A stretch of 64,000 bases of DNA from Janthinobacterium psychrotolerans (GCF_001677885.1 NZ_LOCQ01000048.1:62001-126000), one strand, 5' to 3'; positions 24,919 through 34,761 are shown, numbered from the stretch's first letter. Notes: generated from the letters alone by a model not told the origin. Made by a program: numbers and translations.

Positions 24919-26607
24919 ATGCCACAAGACTTGCGCACGACCTACGAACTCGGCAACCATAACCAGACCACGACCTGGCTGGAATGCATCACTTTCTACG
25001 AAGAACTTGCCGCGCGCTACCCGCAGCTGCTGCGGTTCACCCAGATCGGCCTGTCCGATTCGGGCGTGCCCATCCACGCTGGGGTGGTCAGCGCCGACGG
25101 CATATTCGACCGCGAGCAGATCAAGCAGGCGGGCCGCACCGTGTTTTTCAACAATAACGGCATCCACCCGGGCGAACCGGAAGGCATCGATGCCTGCATG
25201 GCTATGGTGCGCGACCTGTGCACGGACCCGGCCCGCCTGGCGGCCCTGGGCACGACCGTGCTGCTGTTCATTCCAATCTACAACGTCGATGGCAGCCTGA
25301 ACCGGGCGAACACCTCGCGTGTGAACCAGGATGGCCCGGAGCAGTTCGGCTTTCGCGGCAACAGCCGCCACCTGGACCTGAACCGCGACTTCATCAAGTG
25401 CGACAGCCTGAACGCCCAAGTGTTCAACCGCCTGCTGGCCAGCTGGGACCCGGACGTGATGGTCGACACGCATACGTCGAACGGCGCCGACTATCCGTAC
25501 ACCATGACCCTGATCCACACGCAGACGGACAAGCTGGGCAATGGCCTCGGTCCCTTCCTGCAGCACACCATGCTGCCGCATATCTTTGCGCGCATGGAAG
25601 AAGCCGGCTGGCCGACGTGCCCGTATGTCAATCCCGTCAAGGACAGCCCCGATCACGGCATTGCGGAATTTCTGGAAGTGCCGCGCTTTTCGACCGGCTT
25701 TGCGGCCCTGCACCATGTGATCGGCTTCATGCCCGAAACACATATGTTGAAACCGTTTGCCGACCGCTATGCGTCGATGCGCGCCCTGCTCGATATCACC
25801 ATCGCCTTTACGGTCGAGCACGGCGAGCAGATCAAACAGCTGCGCGCGCAAGCCAAGGCCGCCGGCCGCACGCAGCGTGAGTGGCCCGTCGCCTGGCGCA
25901 TGAATGAAGCGCAGCCGTCGACCTTCCGCTTCAAGGGCTATGCCGCCAAATACACGCCCAGCGTGATCGGCGACTACCAGCGCCTGTCGTATGACCGCAC
26001 CCAGCCATGGGAAAAGGATATCGCCTATTACAACCGTTTCGATGCCGATGTGGTGGTGCCTGCGCCAAAAGCCTATGTGGTGCCGCAAGCGTGGCGCGAA
26101 GTGATCGAGCGCCTGCGCTGGAATGGAGTGCAACTGACGCGCATCACCAGCGAACAGACGGTAACGGCGCGCTACTATCATATCCAACACGTCGGCACGC
26201 GCGCCGGCGCCTACGAAGGCCATATGTTCCACGACACGGTGGCGCTCGAAGCGCGCACGGCGCAGTTCACCCTGCAAGCGGGCGACTATCTGGTGAGCCT
26301 GGACCAGGACAACGCCCGCTACGCGGTCGAAACCCTGGAACCGCAGGCGCACGACAGCTTTTTCCGCTGGGGCTTTTTCAACAGCGTGCTGGAAAAAAAG
26401 GAAGCGTTTTCCGACTATGTGTTCGAAGACATGGCCTCCGAATTGCTGCGCGACGAACCGCTGCTGGCGGCCAGGTTTGCCGAATGGAAAGCAGCCAACC
26501 CGGCGTTGCTGAGCAATCAGGAAGCCGTACTGGACTTTATCTTTGAAAACTGCCAGCGTTTTGCCGAGCCGGAATGGCGCCGTTATCCGGTGCTGGCCCT
26601 GATGTAA
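24919..26607 (+). CDS. M14-family zinc carboxypeptidase
   Basis: 562 residues. Zinc ligands are visible as H-x-x-E in NNNGIHPGEPEGIDA and a later His in VDTHTSNGADYPYT; RHLDLNRDF supplies the conserved Asn-Arg region. C-terminal to the catalytic domain is about 250 residues without a recognised domain (YDRTQPWEKDIAYYNRF and onward). No signal peptide with the ATG at 24919, so a cytoplasmic peptidase is suggested; the frame is open 45 codons upstream with a start at 24784, which would add no clear signal sequence. Substrate unknown. Confidence 0.85.
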   Translation: MPQDLRTTYELGNHNQTTTWLECITFYEELAARYPQLLRFTQIGLSDSGVPIHAGVVSADGIFDREQIKQAGRTVFFNNNGIHPGEPEGIDACMAMVRDLCTDPARLAALGTTVLLFIPIYNVDGSLNRANTSRVNQDGPEQFGFRGNSRHLDLNRDFIKCDSLNAQVFNRLLASWDPDVMVDTHTSNGADYPYTMTLIHTQTDKLGNGLGPFLQHTMLPHIFARMEEAGWPTCPYVNPVKDSPDHGIAEFLEVPRFSTGFAALHHVIGFMPETHMLKPFADRYASMRALLDITIAFTVEHGEQIKQLRAQAKAAGRTQREWPVAWRMNEAQPSTFRFKGYAAKYTPSVIGDYQRLSYDRTQPWEKDIAYYNRFDADVVVPAPKAYVVPQAWREVIERLRWNGVQLTRITSEQTVTARYYHIQHVGTRAGAYEGHMFHDTVALEARTAQFTLQAGDYLVSLDQDNARYAVETLEPQAHDSFFRWGFFNSVLEKKEAFSDYVFEDMASELLRDEPLLAARFAEWKAANPALLSNQEAVLDFIFENCQRFAEPEWRRYPVLALM

Positions 26608-26635
26608 ACCAGGCAACAAGAAATCGTCCTATCCT

Positions 26636-26674
26636 GGCGCTGTACCGGAAGACCCCGGTACAGCGCCTCTTTAT
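26636..26674 (+). terminator. Terminator after the M14 peptidase gene
   Basis: 13-base perfect stem (GGCGCTGTACCGG and its complement) with a short loop, followed by TCTTTAT. Lies 25 bases before the next gene, so readthrough control is possible. Confidence 0.7.
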
Positions 26675-26698
26675 GTGCTCTACCCACAAGGTACAACC

Positions 26699-28855
26699 AT
26701 GCACTACGCACTGAACCTGCGCACCTTTATTTACAGCCATTATTTTTACCTGGGCTTGCGCGTGGCCATCGGCCTGGTCGGCCTGACCCTGCTGACACTC
26801 GAGATCAGCGACAGCGCCACCGCCATGACGGTGTGCATCGGCGCACTGTGCACCACCCTGATGGACATGCCCAGCCCGCTGCGCCACAAATTCAATGAAA
26901 TGCTGGCCTCGGTGCTGCTGTGCAGCTTTGTTACCCTGTTGATCAGCCTGTGCGGCCCCGTGCACTGGCTGTTGATGGCGGTGCTGGTGCTGGTCAGTTT
27001 CCTGGCCAGCATGATGGTGGTCTACGGCAAAAAGTCGATGCCCTTGCAGCTGGCCGCCCTGTTCATCATGACCATGTCGATGGAACACCAGATGACGTGG
27101 CAGCAGTCGTTCCACCATGCGGGCCTGTTCATGCTCGGCGGCCTCGCTTACCTGACGTATGCGATGGCGATCGCCTGGGTGCTGCGCCACCGCATCAAGC
27201 AGCAGGTGCTGGCCGAAGCGCTGTTCGAGCTGGCCGCTTACATTGACATCAAGGCCGACTTTTATGATGCGCGCTATAACCTGACGGAACAGTTCAACAA
27301 GCTGGTGCGCCATCAAAGCATCCTGGCCGACCGCCAGCAGGCCTCGCGCGACCTGATCCTGCGCAGCCACAAGAACAGCAAGGACGCCATCGTGGTGCAG
27401 GTCCACGTCTGCATGCTGGACCTGTACGAGCTGATCCTGTCGACCCATACCGATTACGCCTTGCTGCGCCAGCACCTGGCCGACTCGGAAGTGCTCACTT
27501 CGCTGCACGACCTGGCCTGCAAGGCGGCGCGCGATATCGAGTCGGTGGCCTACGCCGTCACGCGCAAGCGCGCCTCGTATGCGCACATCCATTACGACAA
27601 GGAATGGAGCGAGATCGAAGCGGAAATCGCCCGCCTGCAGGCCAGGGGCGATAGCGCCCAGGAAGCGCTGGCCACCTTGCGCGCGCAGCGCAACAAGATC
27701 CGCGCGATTTTGAAAATGATCGGTGATCTGCACCTGGCCAGCCAGACAGTCTATGCCGACGTGCCGTTCTGGAATGGCGCCGACATGGCGCCTTTCCTGT
27801 CGCAGCAGAAATACGAACTGACCACGCTGGTGTCAAACCTGCGCCTGGAGTCCCCGATCTTCCGCTTTGCGCTGCGCGTGTCGATGGCCATTTCGGTGGG
27901 GTTGATGATCGGCCACTGGCTGCCGTATGCGGCGCACAGCTACTGGATCGTCTTGACCATCGTCATCATCCTGCGGCCCACCTTCAGCATGACGCGCCAG
28001 CGCCGCGCCGACCGCATTATCGGCACCATTATCGGCTGCGTGGCGACCGCCATCGTGATCCGCTATATCCACAGCAATATCGCGCTGATGGCGATATTGT
28101 TCCTGTCGATTGTCGCCACGCCCACCTTCATTTACCTGCGCTACCGCTATACGGCGATTGCCGTGAGCCTGATGATCTTGCTTCAGATGCACCTGGTGGC
28201 GCCCAGCAACCCGAACCTGGTCAGCGAGCGCCTGATCGACACCCTGATCGGCGCGGCGGTGGCCACCGTGTTCAGCTTTGTGCTGGCCAACTGGGAATAC
28301 CAGAGCCTGCCACGGCTGATACGCCAGGTGCTCAATGTCAACCTGTCCTATATGCAGGCCAGCTTCGAACTGCTGCAAGGCAAGTGCAACGATGATTTCG
28401 CTTACCGCATCGAACGCAAGCGCCTGATGGACAGCCTGGCCGCGCTCAGTTCGGCACTGGTGCGCATGCTCGACGAGCCGGCCAGCAAGCAGCGCGCGGT
28501 GGAAGACATCAATCTGTTTATCGTGCAGAACTATCTGCTGGTGGCCCATGTGGCGGCGCTGCGCTCCATCCTGGGCCGCCACGCCAGCGAGTTGCCGGTG
28601 GCGCCCGTCAACGCCCTGCTCACGCACAGCCACACGCAGGTATGCAAGACACTGTCGCGCGCGCTGGACCAGCTCGACAACAAGGTGGCCATCAGCGCGC
28701 CGCAGCCCGCATTGCCAGCGCCATCCGTGGCGGATATCGGCTGGTCGGGCTGGCCACTGGTACAGCGGCGCATCCGCCTGCTGCAGGCCGATGCCGACAA
28801 GATCGTGGTGCATAGCGCGGCGATCGTGCATATCGTGGAGCCGAAGCAAGGGTAA
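26699..28855 (+). CDS. FUSC-family inner-membrane protein (YccS/AaeB-like)
   Basis: 718 residues with two blocks of membrane spans (about residues 15-170 and 385-540) separated and followed by soluble, helix-rich regions, the FUSC architecture of YccS, YhfK and AaeB. YWIVLTIVIILRPTFSMTRQRRADRIIGT is the conserved segment opening the second block. Members are efflux-type transporters or of unknown role; substrate not predictable. ATG at 26699 gives MHYALNLRTFIYSHYF; an in-frame start 8 codons earlier is unlikely. Confidence 0.82.
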   Translation: MHYALNLRTFIYSHYFYLGLRVAIGLVGLTLLTLEISDSATAMTVCIGALCTTLMDMPSPLRHKFNEMLASVLLCSFVTLLISLCGPVHWLLMAVLVLVSFLASMMVVYGKKSMPLQLAALFIMTMSMEHQMTWQQSFHHAGLFMLGGLAYLTYAMAIAWVLRHRIKQQVLAEALFELAAYIDIKADFYDARYNLTEQFNKLVRHQSILADRQQASRDLILRSHKNSKDAIVVQVHVCMLDLYELILSTHTDYALLRQHLADSEVLTSLHDLACKAARDIESVAYAVTRKRASYAHIHYDKEWSEIEAEIARLQARGDSAQEALATLRAQRNKIRAILKMIGDLHLASQTVYADVPFWNGADMAPFLSQQKYELTTLVSNLRLESPIFRFALRVSMAISVGLMIGHWLPYAAHSYWIVLTIVIILRPTFSMTRQRRADRIIGTIIGCVATAIVIRYIHSNIALMAILFLSIVATPTFIYLRYRYTAIAVSLMILLQMHLVAPSNPNLVSERLIDTLIGAAVATVFSFVLANWEYQSLPRLIRQVLNVNLSYMQASFELLQGKCNDDFAYRIERKRLMDSLAALSSALVRMLDEPASKQRAVEDINLFIVQNYLLVAHVAALRSILGRHASELPVAPVNALLTHSHTQVCKTLSRALDQLDNKVAISAPQPALPAPSVADIGWSGWPLVQRRIRLLQADADKIVVHSAAIVHIVEPKQG

Positions 28856-28867
28856 GCGGGCGCCGCG

Positions 28868-28901
28868 CTGTCATGAAGGTGTCATACAGCGCGGCTATGC
28901 T
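28868..28901 (+). promoter_or_regulatory. Pho box plus -10 of the PAP2 phosphatase gene
   Basis: Two 7-base direct repeats, CTGTCAT (28868-28874) and GTGTCAT (28879-28885), are spaced by 4 bases exactly as in PhoB boxes. Ten bases after the second repeat comes TATGCT (28896-28901) as -10. In PhoB-activated promoters the box replaces the -35 at this distance. The downstream gene encodes a phosphatase, which fits phosphate-starvation control. The region also folds as an inverted repeat (28862-28871 with 28886-28895). Confidence 0.65.
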
Positions 28902-28946
28902 GCGGGGGTTTTTCAGCCCCCCAGCCCTCTTTCAAGGTTCCCACCC

Positions 28947-30902
28947 ATGCATGCATTTCCCATGACCCGCCGCCTGCCCCTGGCGCTGGCCATCAGCGCC
29001 GCCCTCGCCCTCGCCGCCTGCGGCGGTTCCGATCACCATGACGACACCGCGCTGGTGATCCCGGCCGCACCGGCCGACCAGGGCGCGGTCGATACGGCGC
29101 CGCCATCGGCCACGGCCTTGCCGTTTGTCGACAATGTGGCCAGCAACCAGCGCGGCGACGCGCGCTACGCCACGGCCGCCACCAACGCCGGCGTGCGCGT
29201 GCTGATCGGCATGCTCGATATCTGGAAACCGCTGACCGAAATCGTCGACGCCGGCGTCACCGCGCCGGCCGTGGGCAACTTCCCCGCCGTTACCGCGTCA
29301 AAATGGACCGGTGTGCCCAATGACGGCACGCCAGGCGGCACCATCGTCAACGCCGCCGTGCACAACGCCAATATCGACTACGTGGTCAAAGCCACCACCA
29401 GCCGCACACCGGCGCAGGAACTGGCCGCCTATCTCGACGACCGCCGCGGCAAGGGCTACAGCATTACCGACGGCATGGGTCCGCTGACCGACGCCTGGCG
29501 CAGCGCCGCGCGCCAGACCACCAGCATCACGGCCATCGCGCCGGATGCGACCACCGTGCTGTACAACGACAGCGGCACCAATACCGGCGTGGCCGGCAGC
29601 AGCAATGCCGAGTTCGGCAACGTGGTGGCGCTGGTCAATGCCATGGGCAACAACGGCTCGACGGAACCGGCCAAGCGCTTCTACAAATACGCGCGTCCTT
29701 ACCGCTGGAGCAGCAATGTGGTGCTGGTGCCGGCGCTGATGCCGGCCAGGAGCGCCACCCCGGCCACCGATGGCGGCTTTACCAGCGGCCACTCGGCCGA
29801 AGCCGTGCGCGGCGCCGTGGGCATGGCCTACGTGCTGCCAGAGCGTTACCAGGAAATGGTGGCGCGCGGCCTGGAACTCGGTGAAAACCGCATTATCGCC
29901 GGCATGCATTCGCCACTCGACGTGATCAGCGGCCGGGTGCAGGCGCAGGCAATCGTCGCCGCCAACCTGCTCGACGCCACCACGGCCGCCACCAAGGCCG
30001 CCGCCGTGACGCAGGCGCACACCACCCTGATGGCCAGGACCGGCACCACCGCCGACACCTTTTATGACTACGCCCACTCGGGCACGGCGGCCAATGACCG
30101 CTTTGGCGACTACGCCGCCAACAAGGCCGCGTATATCCGCCGCATGACCTTCGGTTTTGCGCAGACCGGCCCGGCCACCTCGCCGGCCGTGGTGCCGAAA
30201 GGTGCGGAAGTCTTGCTCGAAACGCGCCTGCCCTATCTGTCCGACGCGCAGCGCCGCGTGGTGCTGAAAACCACGGCCATGCCATCGGGCTATCCGGTGA
30301 TGGACGATGCCGAAGGCTGGGGCCGCTTGAACCTGTTTGCCGCCGCTGATGGCTATGGCGTGTTTACCGGCAACGTGGTGGTGGCGATGGATGCGGCCAA
30401 GGGCGGCTTCAATGCGGTCGACCGCTGGCGCAACGACATCAGCGGCGCAGGCAAGCTGAACAAGCAAGGCACGGGCACCCTGAAACTGGGCGGCAACAAC
30501 AGCTGGAGCGGCGGCACGCAAGTCGAAGCCGGCCGCCTGGAAGCGCTGTCGGCCACGGCCTTCGGCAAGGGCGACGTGTATGTCAGCGGCGGCACCCTGG
30601 TCAGCAACGCGACCACCAGCCTGGCGCTGGCCGCCAAGTACACGCAGCTGGCGACCGGCAACCTGGAACTGAAACTGGGCAGCGGCCAGGCGGGTCGTTT
30701 GACCGTGGCCGGCCCGATGACGGTGGCTGGCGGCGCCCTGAAAGTGACGTTCCAGAACGGCTACAAGCCGGCCGCCGGCGACACCCTGAATGTCATCGGT
30801 GCGGCCAGCCTGAAGGGCAAGTTCGACAGCATCACCGTCGACGGTTTTAAAGTGACGCCGACCTACACGGCAACCGGCTTGCAGCTGAAGCTGGACGTGT
30901 AA
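28947..30902 (+). CDS. PAP2-family acid phosphatase lipoprotein with C-terminal passenger-type repeat domain
   Basis: 651 residues. Lipoprotein signal with lipobox LAAC (Cys25). Phosphatase motifs: K-x6-RP at 243-251, SGH at 280-282, and R-x5-H-x3-D at 315-325, all intact, so a vanadate/phosphate-type active site. From about residue 495 to the end the protein changes to an autotransporter-associated beta-strand repeat (GAGKLNKQGTGTLKLGG, GGTQVEAGRLEAL) with no beta-barrel, so it probably forms a beta-helical stalk. Likely outer-membrane or periplasmic phosphomonoesterase. A Pho box precedes it. An in-frame ATG five codons on (MTRRLPL) is an alternative start. Confidence 0.85.
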   Translation: MHAFPMTRRLPLALAISAALALAACGGSDHHDDTALVIPAAPADQGAVDTAPPSATALPFVDNVASNQRGDARYATAATNAGVRVLIGMLDIWKPLTEIVDAGVTAPAVGNFPAVTASKWTGVPNDGTPGGTIVNAAVHNANIDYVVKATTSRTPAQELAAYLDDRRGKGYSITDGMGPLTDAWRSAARQTTSITAIAPDATTVLYNDSGTNTGVAGSSNAEFGNVVALVNAMGNNGSTEPAKRFYKYARPYRWSSNVVLVPALMPARSATPATDGGFTSGHSAEAVRGAVGMAYVLPERYQEMVARGLELGENRIIAGMHSPLDVISGRVQAQAIVAANLLDATTAATKAAAVTQAHTTLMARTGTTADTFYDYAHSGTAANDRFGDYAANKAAYIRRMTFGFAQTGPATSPAVVPKGAEVLLETRLPYLSDAQRRVVLKTTAMPSGYPVMDDAEGWGRLNLFAAADGYGVFTGNVVVAMDAAKGGFNAVDRWRNDISGAGKLNKQGTGTLKLGGNNSWSGGTQVEAGRLEALSATAFGKGDVYVSGGTLVSNATTSLALAAKYTQLATGNLELKLGSGQAGRLTVAGPMTVAGGALKVTFQNGYKPAAGDTLNVIGAASLKGKFDSITVDGFKVTPTYTATGLQLKLDV

Positions 30903-30925
30903 AAACCGGAGCTTGTATAGGGCGC

Positions 30926-31037
30926 AGGTCGGATTAGCGAGGCTTCACCTCGCGTAATCCGACACCTACCACAGACGCCAACCATGTTGTCGGATTACGG
31001 CCTGCGGCCTCGGCGGCCCCGCCTAATCCGACCTACT
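30926..31037. repeat. Composite palindromic repeat, copy 1 (GTCGGATTA family)
   Basis: A left hairpin (GGTCGGATTAGCGAGG and its near-complement ending TAATCCGACA), a central GCCAACCATGTTGTCGG unit, and a right hairpin ending in CTAATCCGACCTAC. The right end runs into the S9 peptidase gene: its stop codon TAG is part of the GTAGGTCGG terminus. Same family as 58734-58883. It fills the 130-base gap between convergent genes and may also act as terminator or mRNA stabiliser. Confidence 0.85.
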
Positions 31038-32985
31038 TGAGGTAGCGCTCAAACCATGCCAGGGTGCGCTGGCGCAGGTCGCGCTGGTGCTCGGGCTTGC
31101 GCAAGGAATGGCCCTCGCCGTCATAGATGAACAGGCTCGATGGCACGCCCATGGCGCGCAGGCCGTTCCAGAATTCCAGCGACTGGGCAGCCGGCGTTTC
31201 CACGTCGCGCTCGCCGACATAGACCAGGGTCGGGGTGGTGGCCGCCTTGATGGTCGAGATCGGCGAAGCCTTGCGGTAGACCTCGGGATCGTCATAGGCC
31301 GAGGCGCCGAAGAAGGGGATCATCCACTGGTTGATGCCGTTCTGGCCGTAATAACTGATCCAGTTCGACACGCCGGCGCCAGCCACGGCCGCCTTGAAGC
31401 GCGTGCTGTGCGTTACGCCCCACATGGTCATGAAGCCGCCATACGAGTGGCCGGTCAGGCCCAGGCGCTGGCCATCAATCGGCGCGACTTTTTCCACCGC
31501 ATCGACGCCGGCCAAAATGTCGCGCCAGTCGCCGCCGCCAAAGTCGCGCATATTGGCGCGTGTAAAAGCCTGGCCCTGGCCGAAGCTGCCGCGCGGATTG
31601 GGCAGGAAGACAAAATAGCCCTTTTCCGTCAGCTCGCGCACCTGCGCGCTGGCCAGCTCGCCCGGCCCGACATAGCGCGGCGAGGCGGCCGCGCCGGGGC
31701 CGCCATGCACGACGACGATCATCGGATGCTTCTTGCCTGCCTCGACCTTCAACGGCCCCAGCAGCCAGCCCTGCACCTGGTAGCCTTCATTGCTCCAGCC
31801 GACGTTCCGCACACTCAGCTGCGGCGCCAGGGCGTCGTTGTCGCGCGTGATTTTCTTCAAGCTGTTCAAAGGTCCGGCCACCAGCTGCGACGCATGCGTA
31901 AAGTCTTCCTGCGCGGCGGCCGCTTGCGTGCCATCGGCGCTGAACGACAGGCGGCCGTCCGAGCCACCGCTGCTGATCTCACCGAGCAACTGCGGCGCGG
32001 CCGGCCCGGTTTGCGGATCGAGTTTCACCAGCGCCAGTTGCGAATCGATCAGGGCGGTGGCCAGCAGGCCATTGCCGCGCCAGACGACGCCATTGAAGGT
32101 GCCGCGATAGCCAGGCGTGAGGTTGCGCGGCGTGCCGCCGGCCAAAGGCACGGTATAGATGTCGCCGCCGATGGAGCCGAAATCGCTCATCAGGCCGCCA
32201 ATGAAGACCACCGTCCTGCCGTCCGGCGACACCGATGGCAGGTTCAGCTGCATGGCCGGCGCGGCGATCTCGCGCAGCGCGCCGCTGGCCGCGTCGACAT
32301 GGCTCAATTTCGCCACCCACCAGTTGCTGTCGCCATTGCCCTGCGCGCTGGTGGCGACAAAGCCACGGCCGTCCGGGGTCCAGTTGTATTCGTACAGATA
32401 GGTGTCGGCCGGCGAGACCAGGCGCAGCTCGCCGCCCGCGGCCGCCACCACGCCGATGCGCTGGGCGTCATCCTCGCTGCCCACTTCGCCCACCTGGCGC
32501 GCGCCCGCTTCCACGGCGCCGGCCAGCTTGCGCGCGCCGACCGTGGCCAGCAAGGCGAGCTGCTTGCCGTCGGGCGACCAGCGCGCCGTGCTGGCCACGC
32601 CCTTGAAGTTCAGCAACTCCTTCGATGCGGCCTGGCCCATGGTGGCCAGGAACAGGCTGGCCTTGCCCGCCTTGGCGTCATAGGCAATAAAGGCCAGCTG
32701 TTTGCCGTCGGGAGACCAGCTGGGCTTGTCGTAGGAACACGCGGCGCAGGGGTCGAACTGTTGCACCATGACGCCGCTGCCGGCGTCGCGCACCACGATG
32801 GCCGCATGCGGCCGTTGTAGCTGGCCACCGGTGTCGCTGGACTCGATGGCGACAATGCGCTGGCCGTTGCCGGACAAGGCCACGGCGCGGTAGTCGCGCA
32901 AGGACTGCGGTGCGGCGGCGTGGGCAGCAGCGGCAAACAGGGCGGTGGCCAGCACGCCGGCGCTGGCGATTTCAGTTATTTTCAT
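31033..32985 (-). CDS. S9-family prolyl oligopeptidase-like peptidase, secreted
   Basis: 650 residues. Signal peptide MKITEIASAGVLATALFAAAAHA; N-terminal beta-propeller (WSPDGKQLAFIAY, WSPDGKQLALLA, SPDGRTVVFIGG) and C-terminal alpha/beta hydrolase with nucleophile GHSYGGFMT, Asp in VYVGERDVETP and His in DGEGHSLRKPEHQ. It cleaves small peptides, as dipeptidyl- or acylaminoacyl-peptidase. ATG at 32985 has GGAAG upstream and begins the signal peptide; 13 upstream codons are ignored. Third secreted peptidase within 11 kb. Confidence 0.9.
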   Translation of the reverse strand: MKITEIASAGVLATALFAAAAHAAAPQSLRDYRAVALSGNGQRIVAIESSDTGGQLQRPHAAIVVRDAGSGVMVQQFDPCAACSYDKPSWSPDGKQLAFIAYDAKAGKASLFLATMGQAASKELLNFKGVASTARWSPDGKQLALLATVGARKLAGAVEAGARQVGEVGSEDDAQRIGVVAAAGGELRLVSPADTYLYEYNWTPDGRGFVATSAQGNGDSNWWVAKLSHVDAASGALREIAAPAMQLNLPSVSPDGRTVVFIGGLMSDFGSIGGDIYTVPLAGGTPRNLTPGYRGTFNGVVWRGNGLLATALIDSQLALVKLDPQTGPAAPQLLGEISSGGSDGRLSFSADGTQAAAAQEDFTHASQLVAGPLNSLKKITRDNDALAPQLSVRNVGWSNEGYQVQGWLLGPLKVEAGKKHPMIVVVHGGPGAAASPRYVGPGELASAQVRELTEKGYFVFLPNPRGSFGQGQAFTRANMRDFGGGDWRDILAGVDAVEKVAPIDGQRLGLTGHSYGGFMTMWGVTHSTRFKAAVAGAGVSNWISYYGQNGINQWMIPFFGASAYDDPEVYRKASPISTIKAATTPTLVYVGERDVETPAAQSLEFWNGLRAMGVPSSLFIYDGEGHSLRKPEHQRDLRQRTLAWFERYLK

Positions 32986-33006
32986 CAGGTAACTTCCAGT
33001 TTGAAA

Positions 33007-33035
33007 TAAAAAAACCGCCGGCAAGCGCGGCGGTT
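33007..33035 (-). terminator. Rho-independent terminator of the first permease gene
   Basis: On the minus strand AACCGCCG pairs with CGGCGGTT around a 7-base loop and is followed by a run of T. It lies directly after the permease stop. Confidence 0.9.
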
Positions 33036-33053
33036 CAGATTGTCAGACAGCGT

Positions 33054-34526
33054 TCAAACGCCCTTCTTGCCCAGGTGCGAGTGACGTATGCTGTACAGGA
33101 AATAGATGGCGATGGTGACCGCCATCCAGACGCTGAAGACGACAAAGGTGGTGTGCGGCAAGTCGCGCATGATGTACAGGCAAGCGCACACGCTCAGGCC
33201 TGGTATCACATACGGGCCGAACGGCACGCTGAAGCCTTCGATGCGGCTGGCGCCCTGCTTGTGGCGCAGTACCGGCACGGCGATCGACACCACCATGAAG
33301 GCGGTCAGGGTGCCGATGCTGACCATGTCCCACAAGTAGGTGGCGTCGATGGAACCGGCGACCAGCGCCACCACCAGGCAGACGATCAGGGTATTGCTGA
33401 CCGGCACCAGGGTGCGCGGATGGATCTTCTGGAACGATTTCGGGATCAGGCCGTCGCGGCTGATGGCGAACAGGATGCGCGTCTGGCCGTAGATCGTGAC
33501 CAGGGTCACGCTGAAGACGGAAATGACGGCGCCGGCCGACAGCACCAGCGCCGGCCAGGCGTGGCCGGTGACGTTTTGCAAAATGACCGCCAGGCCAGCT
33601 TCCTGGCCTTCGAACAGTTTCGCCTGCTGGGCGCCGAGCGCGGCCACGGCCACCAGCAGATAAAACACGGTGACGATCAACAGCGCGCCGAGGATGCCGC
33701 GCGGCACGTTGCGGGTAGGATTTTTCACTTCGTCGCCGGCGGTGGCCACCGTATCGAGACCGATAAACGAGAAGAACACCGTGCCGGCGGCGGCCGTGAC
33801 GCCCGTCATGCCGGCAAATCCTTTGCTGTTATCGGTATTAAAGAAGGGGAAAAAATTGTCGGCGTTAAAGCCGGAAAACGCCACCACGATAAAGAACACC
33901 AGGATCGCCAGCTTGATCAGCACCATGATGGCGTTCATCAGGGCCGATTCCTTGGCGCCGCGCAGCAGCATGAAGCAGCACATGCAGATCAAAAAGATGG
34001 GCGGCAGGTTGATATGGCCGGCGTGAAACTCCATGCCGTGCGGCCCGGAGACGATCATCGGCGTGCGCAGCATTTCCGGGATATGCCAGCCAAACGCGTT
34101 TTCCAGGAAGTTGTTCAGGTAGGACGACCAGCCGATCGCCACCGCGCTGCCGGCCAGCCCATATTCGAGCAGCAAACAGGCGGCCATGATAAAGGCCAGG
34201 AATTCGCCGACGGTGGCGTAGGCAAACGAATACGATGAACCCGAGGCGGGAATGCGGAACGACAGCTCCGCGTAGCACAGGGCAGTCAGGCCCGCCGTGA
34301 CGGCGGCGATCAGGAAAGACAGGATGACGGACGGGCCGGCCTTGGGTACGGCTTCGACCATGGTAAAGAAAATGCCCGTGCCGATGGTGGCGCCGACGCC
34401 GATCATGGTCAGGGAAAACAGGCCGATGGAACGGCTCAAGCCGCTGCTGCTGAGGCCTTCACCAAGGCCGCTCGTGGTATCGATCGGTTTGGTGCGGCAA
34501 AGTTTCTGGACCAGGGTTAGGCTCAC
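33054..34526 (-). CDS. APC-family amino acid permease
   Basis: 490 residues, about 12 membrane spans; LTMIGVGATIGTGIFF is the conserved glycine-rich first span of cationic/neutral amino acid transporters. The start is taken as GTG at 34526, because AAAGGA stands 6 bases upstream and the protein then reads MSLTLVQKLCRTKPID, the usual opening of this group; ATG codons at 34553 and 34583 lack a ribosome site. Substrate not predictable from sequence. Own terminator downstream. Confidence 0.85.
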   Translation of the reverse strand: MSLTLVQKLCRTKPIDTTSGLGEGLSSSGLSRSIGLFSLTMIGVGATIGTGIFFTMVEAVPKAGPSVILSFLIAAVTAGLTALCYAELSFRIPASGSSYSFAYATVGEFLAFIMAACLLLEYGLAGSAVAIGWSSYLNNFLENAFGWHIPEMLRTPMIVSGPHGMEFHAGHINLPPIFLICMCCFMLLRGAKESALMNAIMVLIKLAILVFFIVVAFSGFNADNFFPFFNTDNSKGFAGMTGVTAAAGTVFFSFIGLDTVATAGDEVKNPTRNVPRGILGALLIVTVFYLLVAVAALGAQQAKLFEGQEAGLAVILQNVTGHAWPALVLSAGAVISVFSVTLVTIYGQTRILFAISRDGLIPKSFQKIHPRTLVPVSNTLIVCLVVALVAGSIDATYLWDMVSIGTLTAFMVVSIAVPVLRHKQGASRIEGFSVPFGPYVIPGLSVCACLYIMRDLPHTTFVVFSVWMAVTIAIYFLYSIRHSHLGKKGV

Positions 34527-34704
34527 TAGCAATCCTTTTAGGAGGCGGGTCATGACAACTGAAAACGCATGAAAATGGTGCATGGGTTTTACCTGGCCGA
34601 AACCCGGAAACGATACAGTCCATTTTCAAAACTAAGCGATTATAGGGCTTTCACCGGCCCAGCCGAACAGATCTTTGATGCAAGGAAACAACGCCGGCAC
34701 CAGC

Positions 34705-34737
34705 AAAAAGCGCGCCGCTGCAATCGCAGGGGCGCGC
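34705..34737 (-). terminator. Rho-independent terminator of the second permease gene
   Basis: Minus strand GGCGCGC and GCGCGCC pair (with an inner CTGC/GCAG stem) and a run of five T follows. It begins about 25 bases after the permease stop. Confidence 0.85.
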
Positions 34738-34761
34738 CAGGATATTGCAAGATGCGCTGGG

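Noticed and set aside
24868-26619. Long antisense frame opposite the M14 peptidase gene
   Set aside because: The zinc ligands and family motifs are on the plus strand; the antisense frame has none.
28862-28895. Inverted repeat after the FUSC gene as a terminator
   Set aside because: No U-tract follows and the direct repeats within it fit a Pho box much better; the palindrome may be incidental.
34527-34583. Upstream ATG starts for the first permease
   Set aside because: Neither ATG has a ribosome site, while the GTG at 34526 has AAAGGA at the right distance and gives the normal family start.
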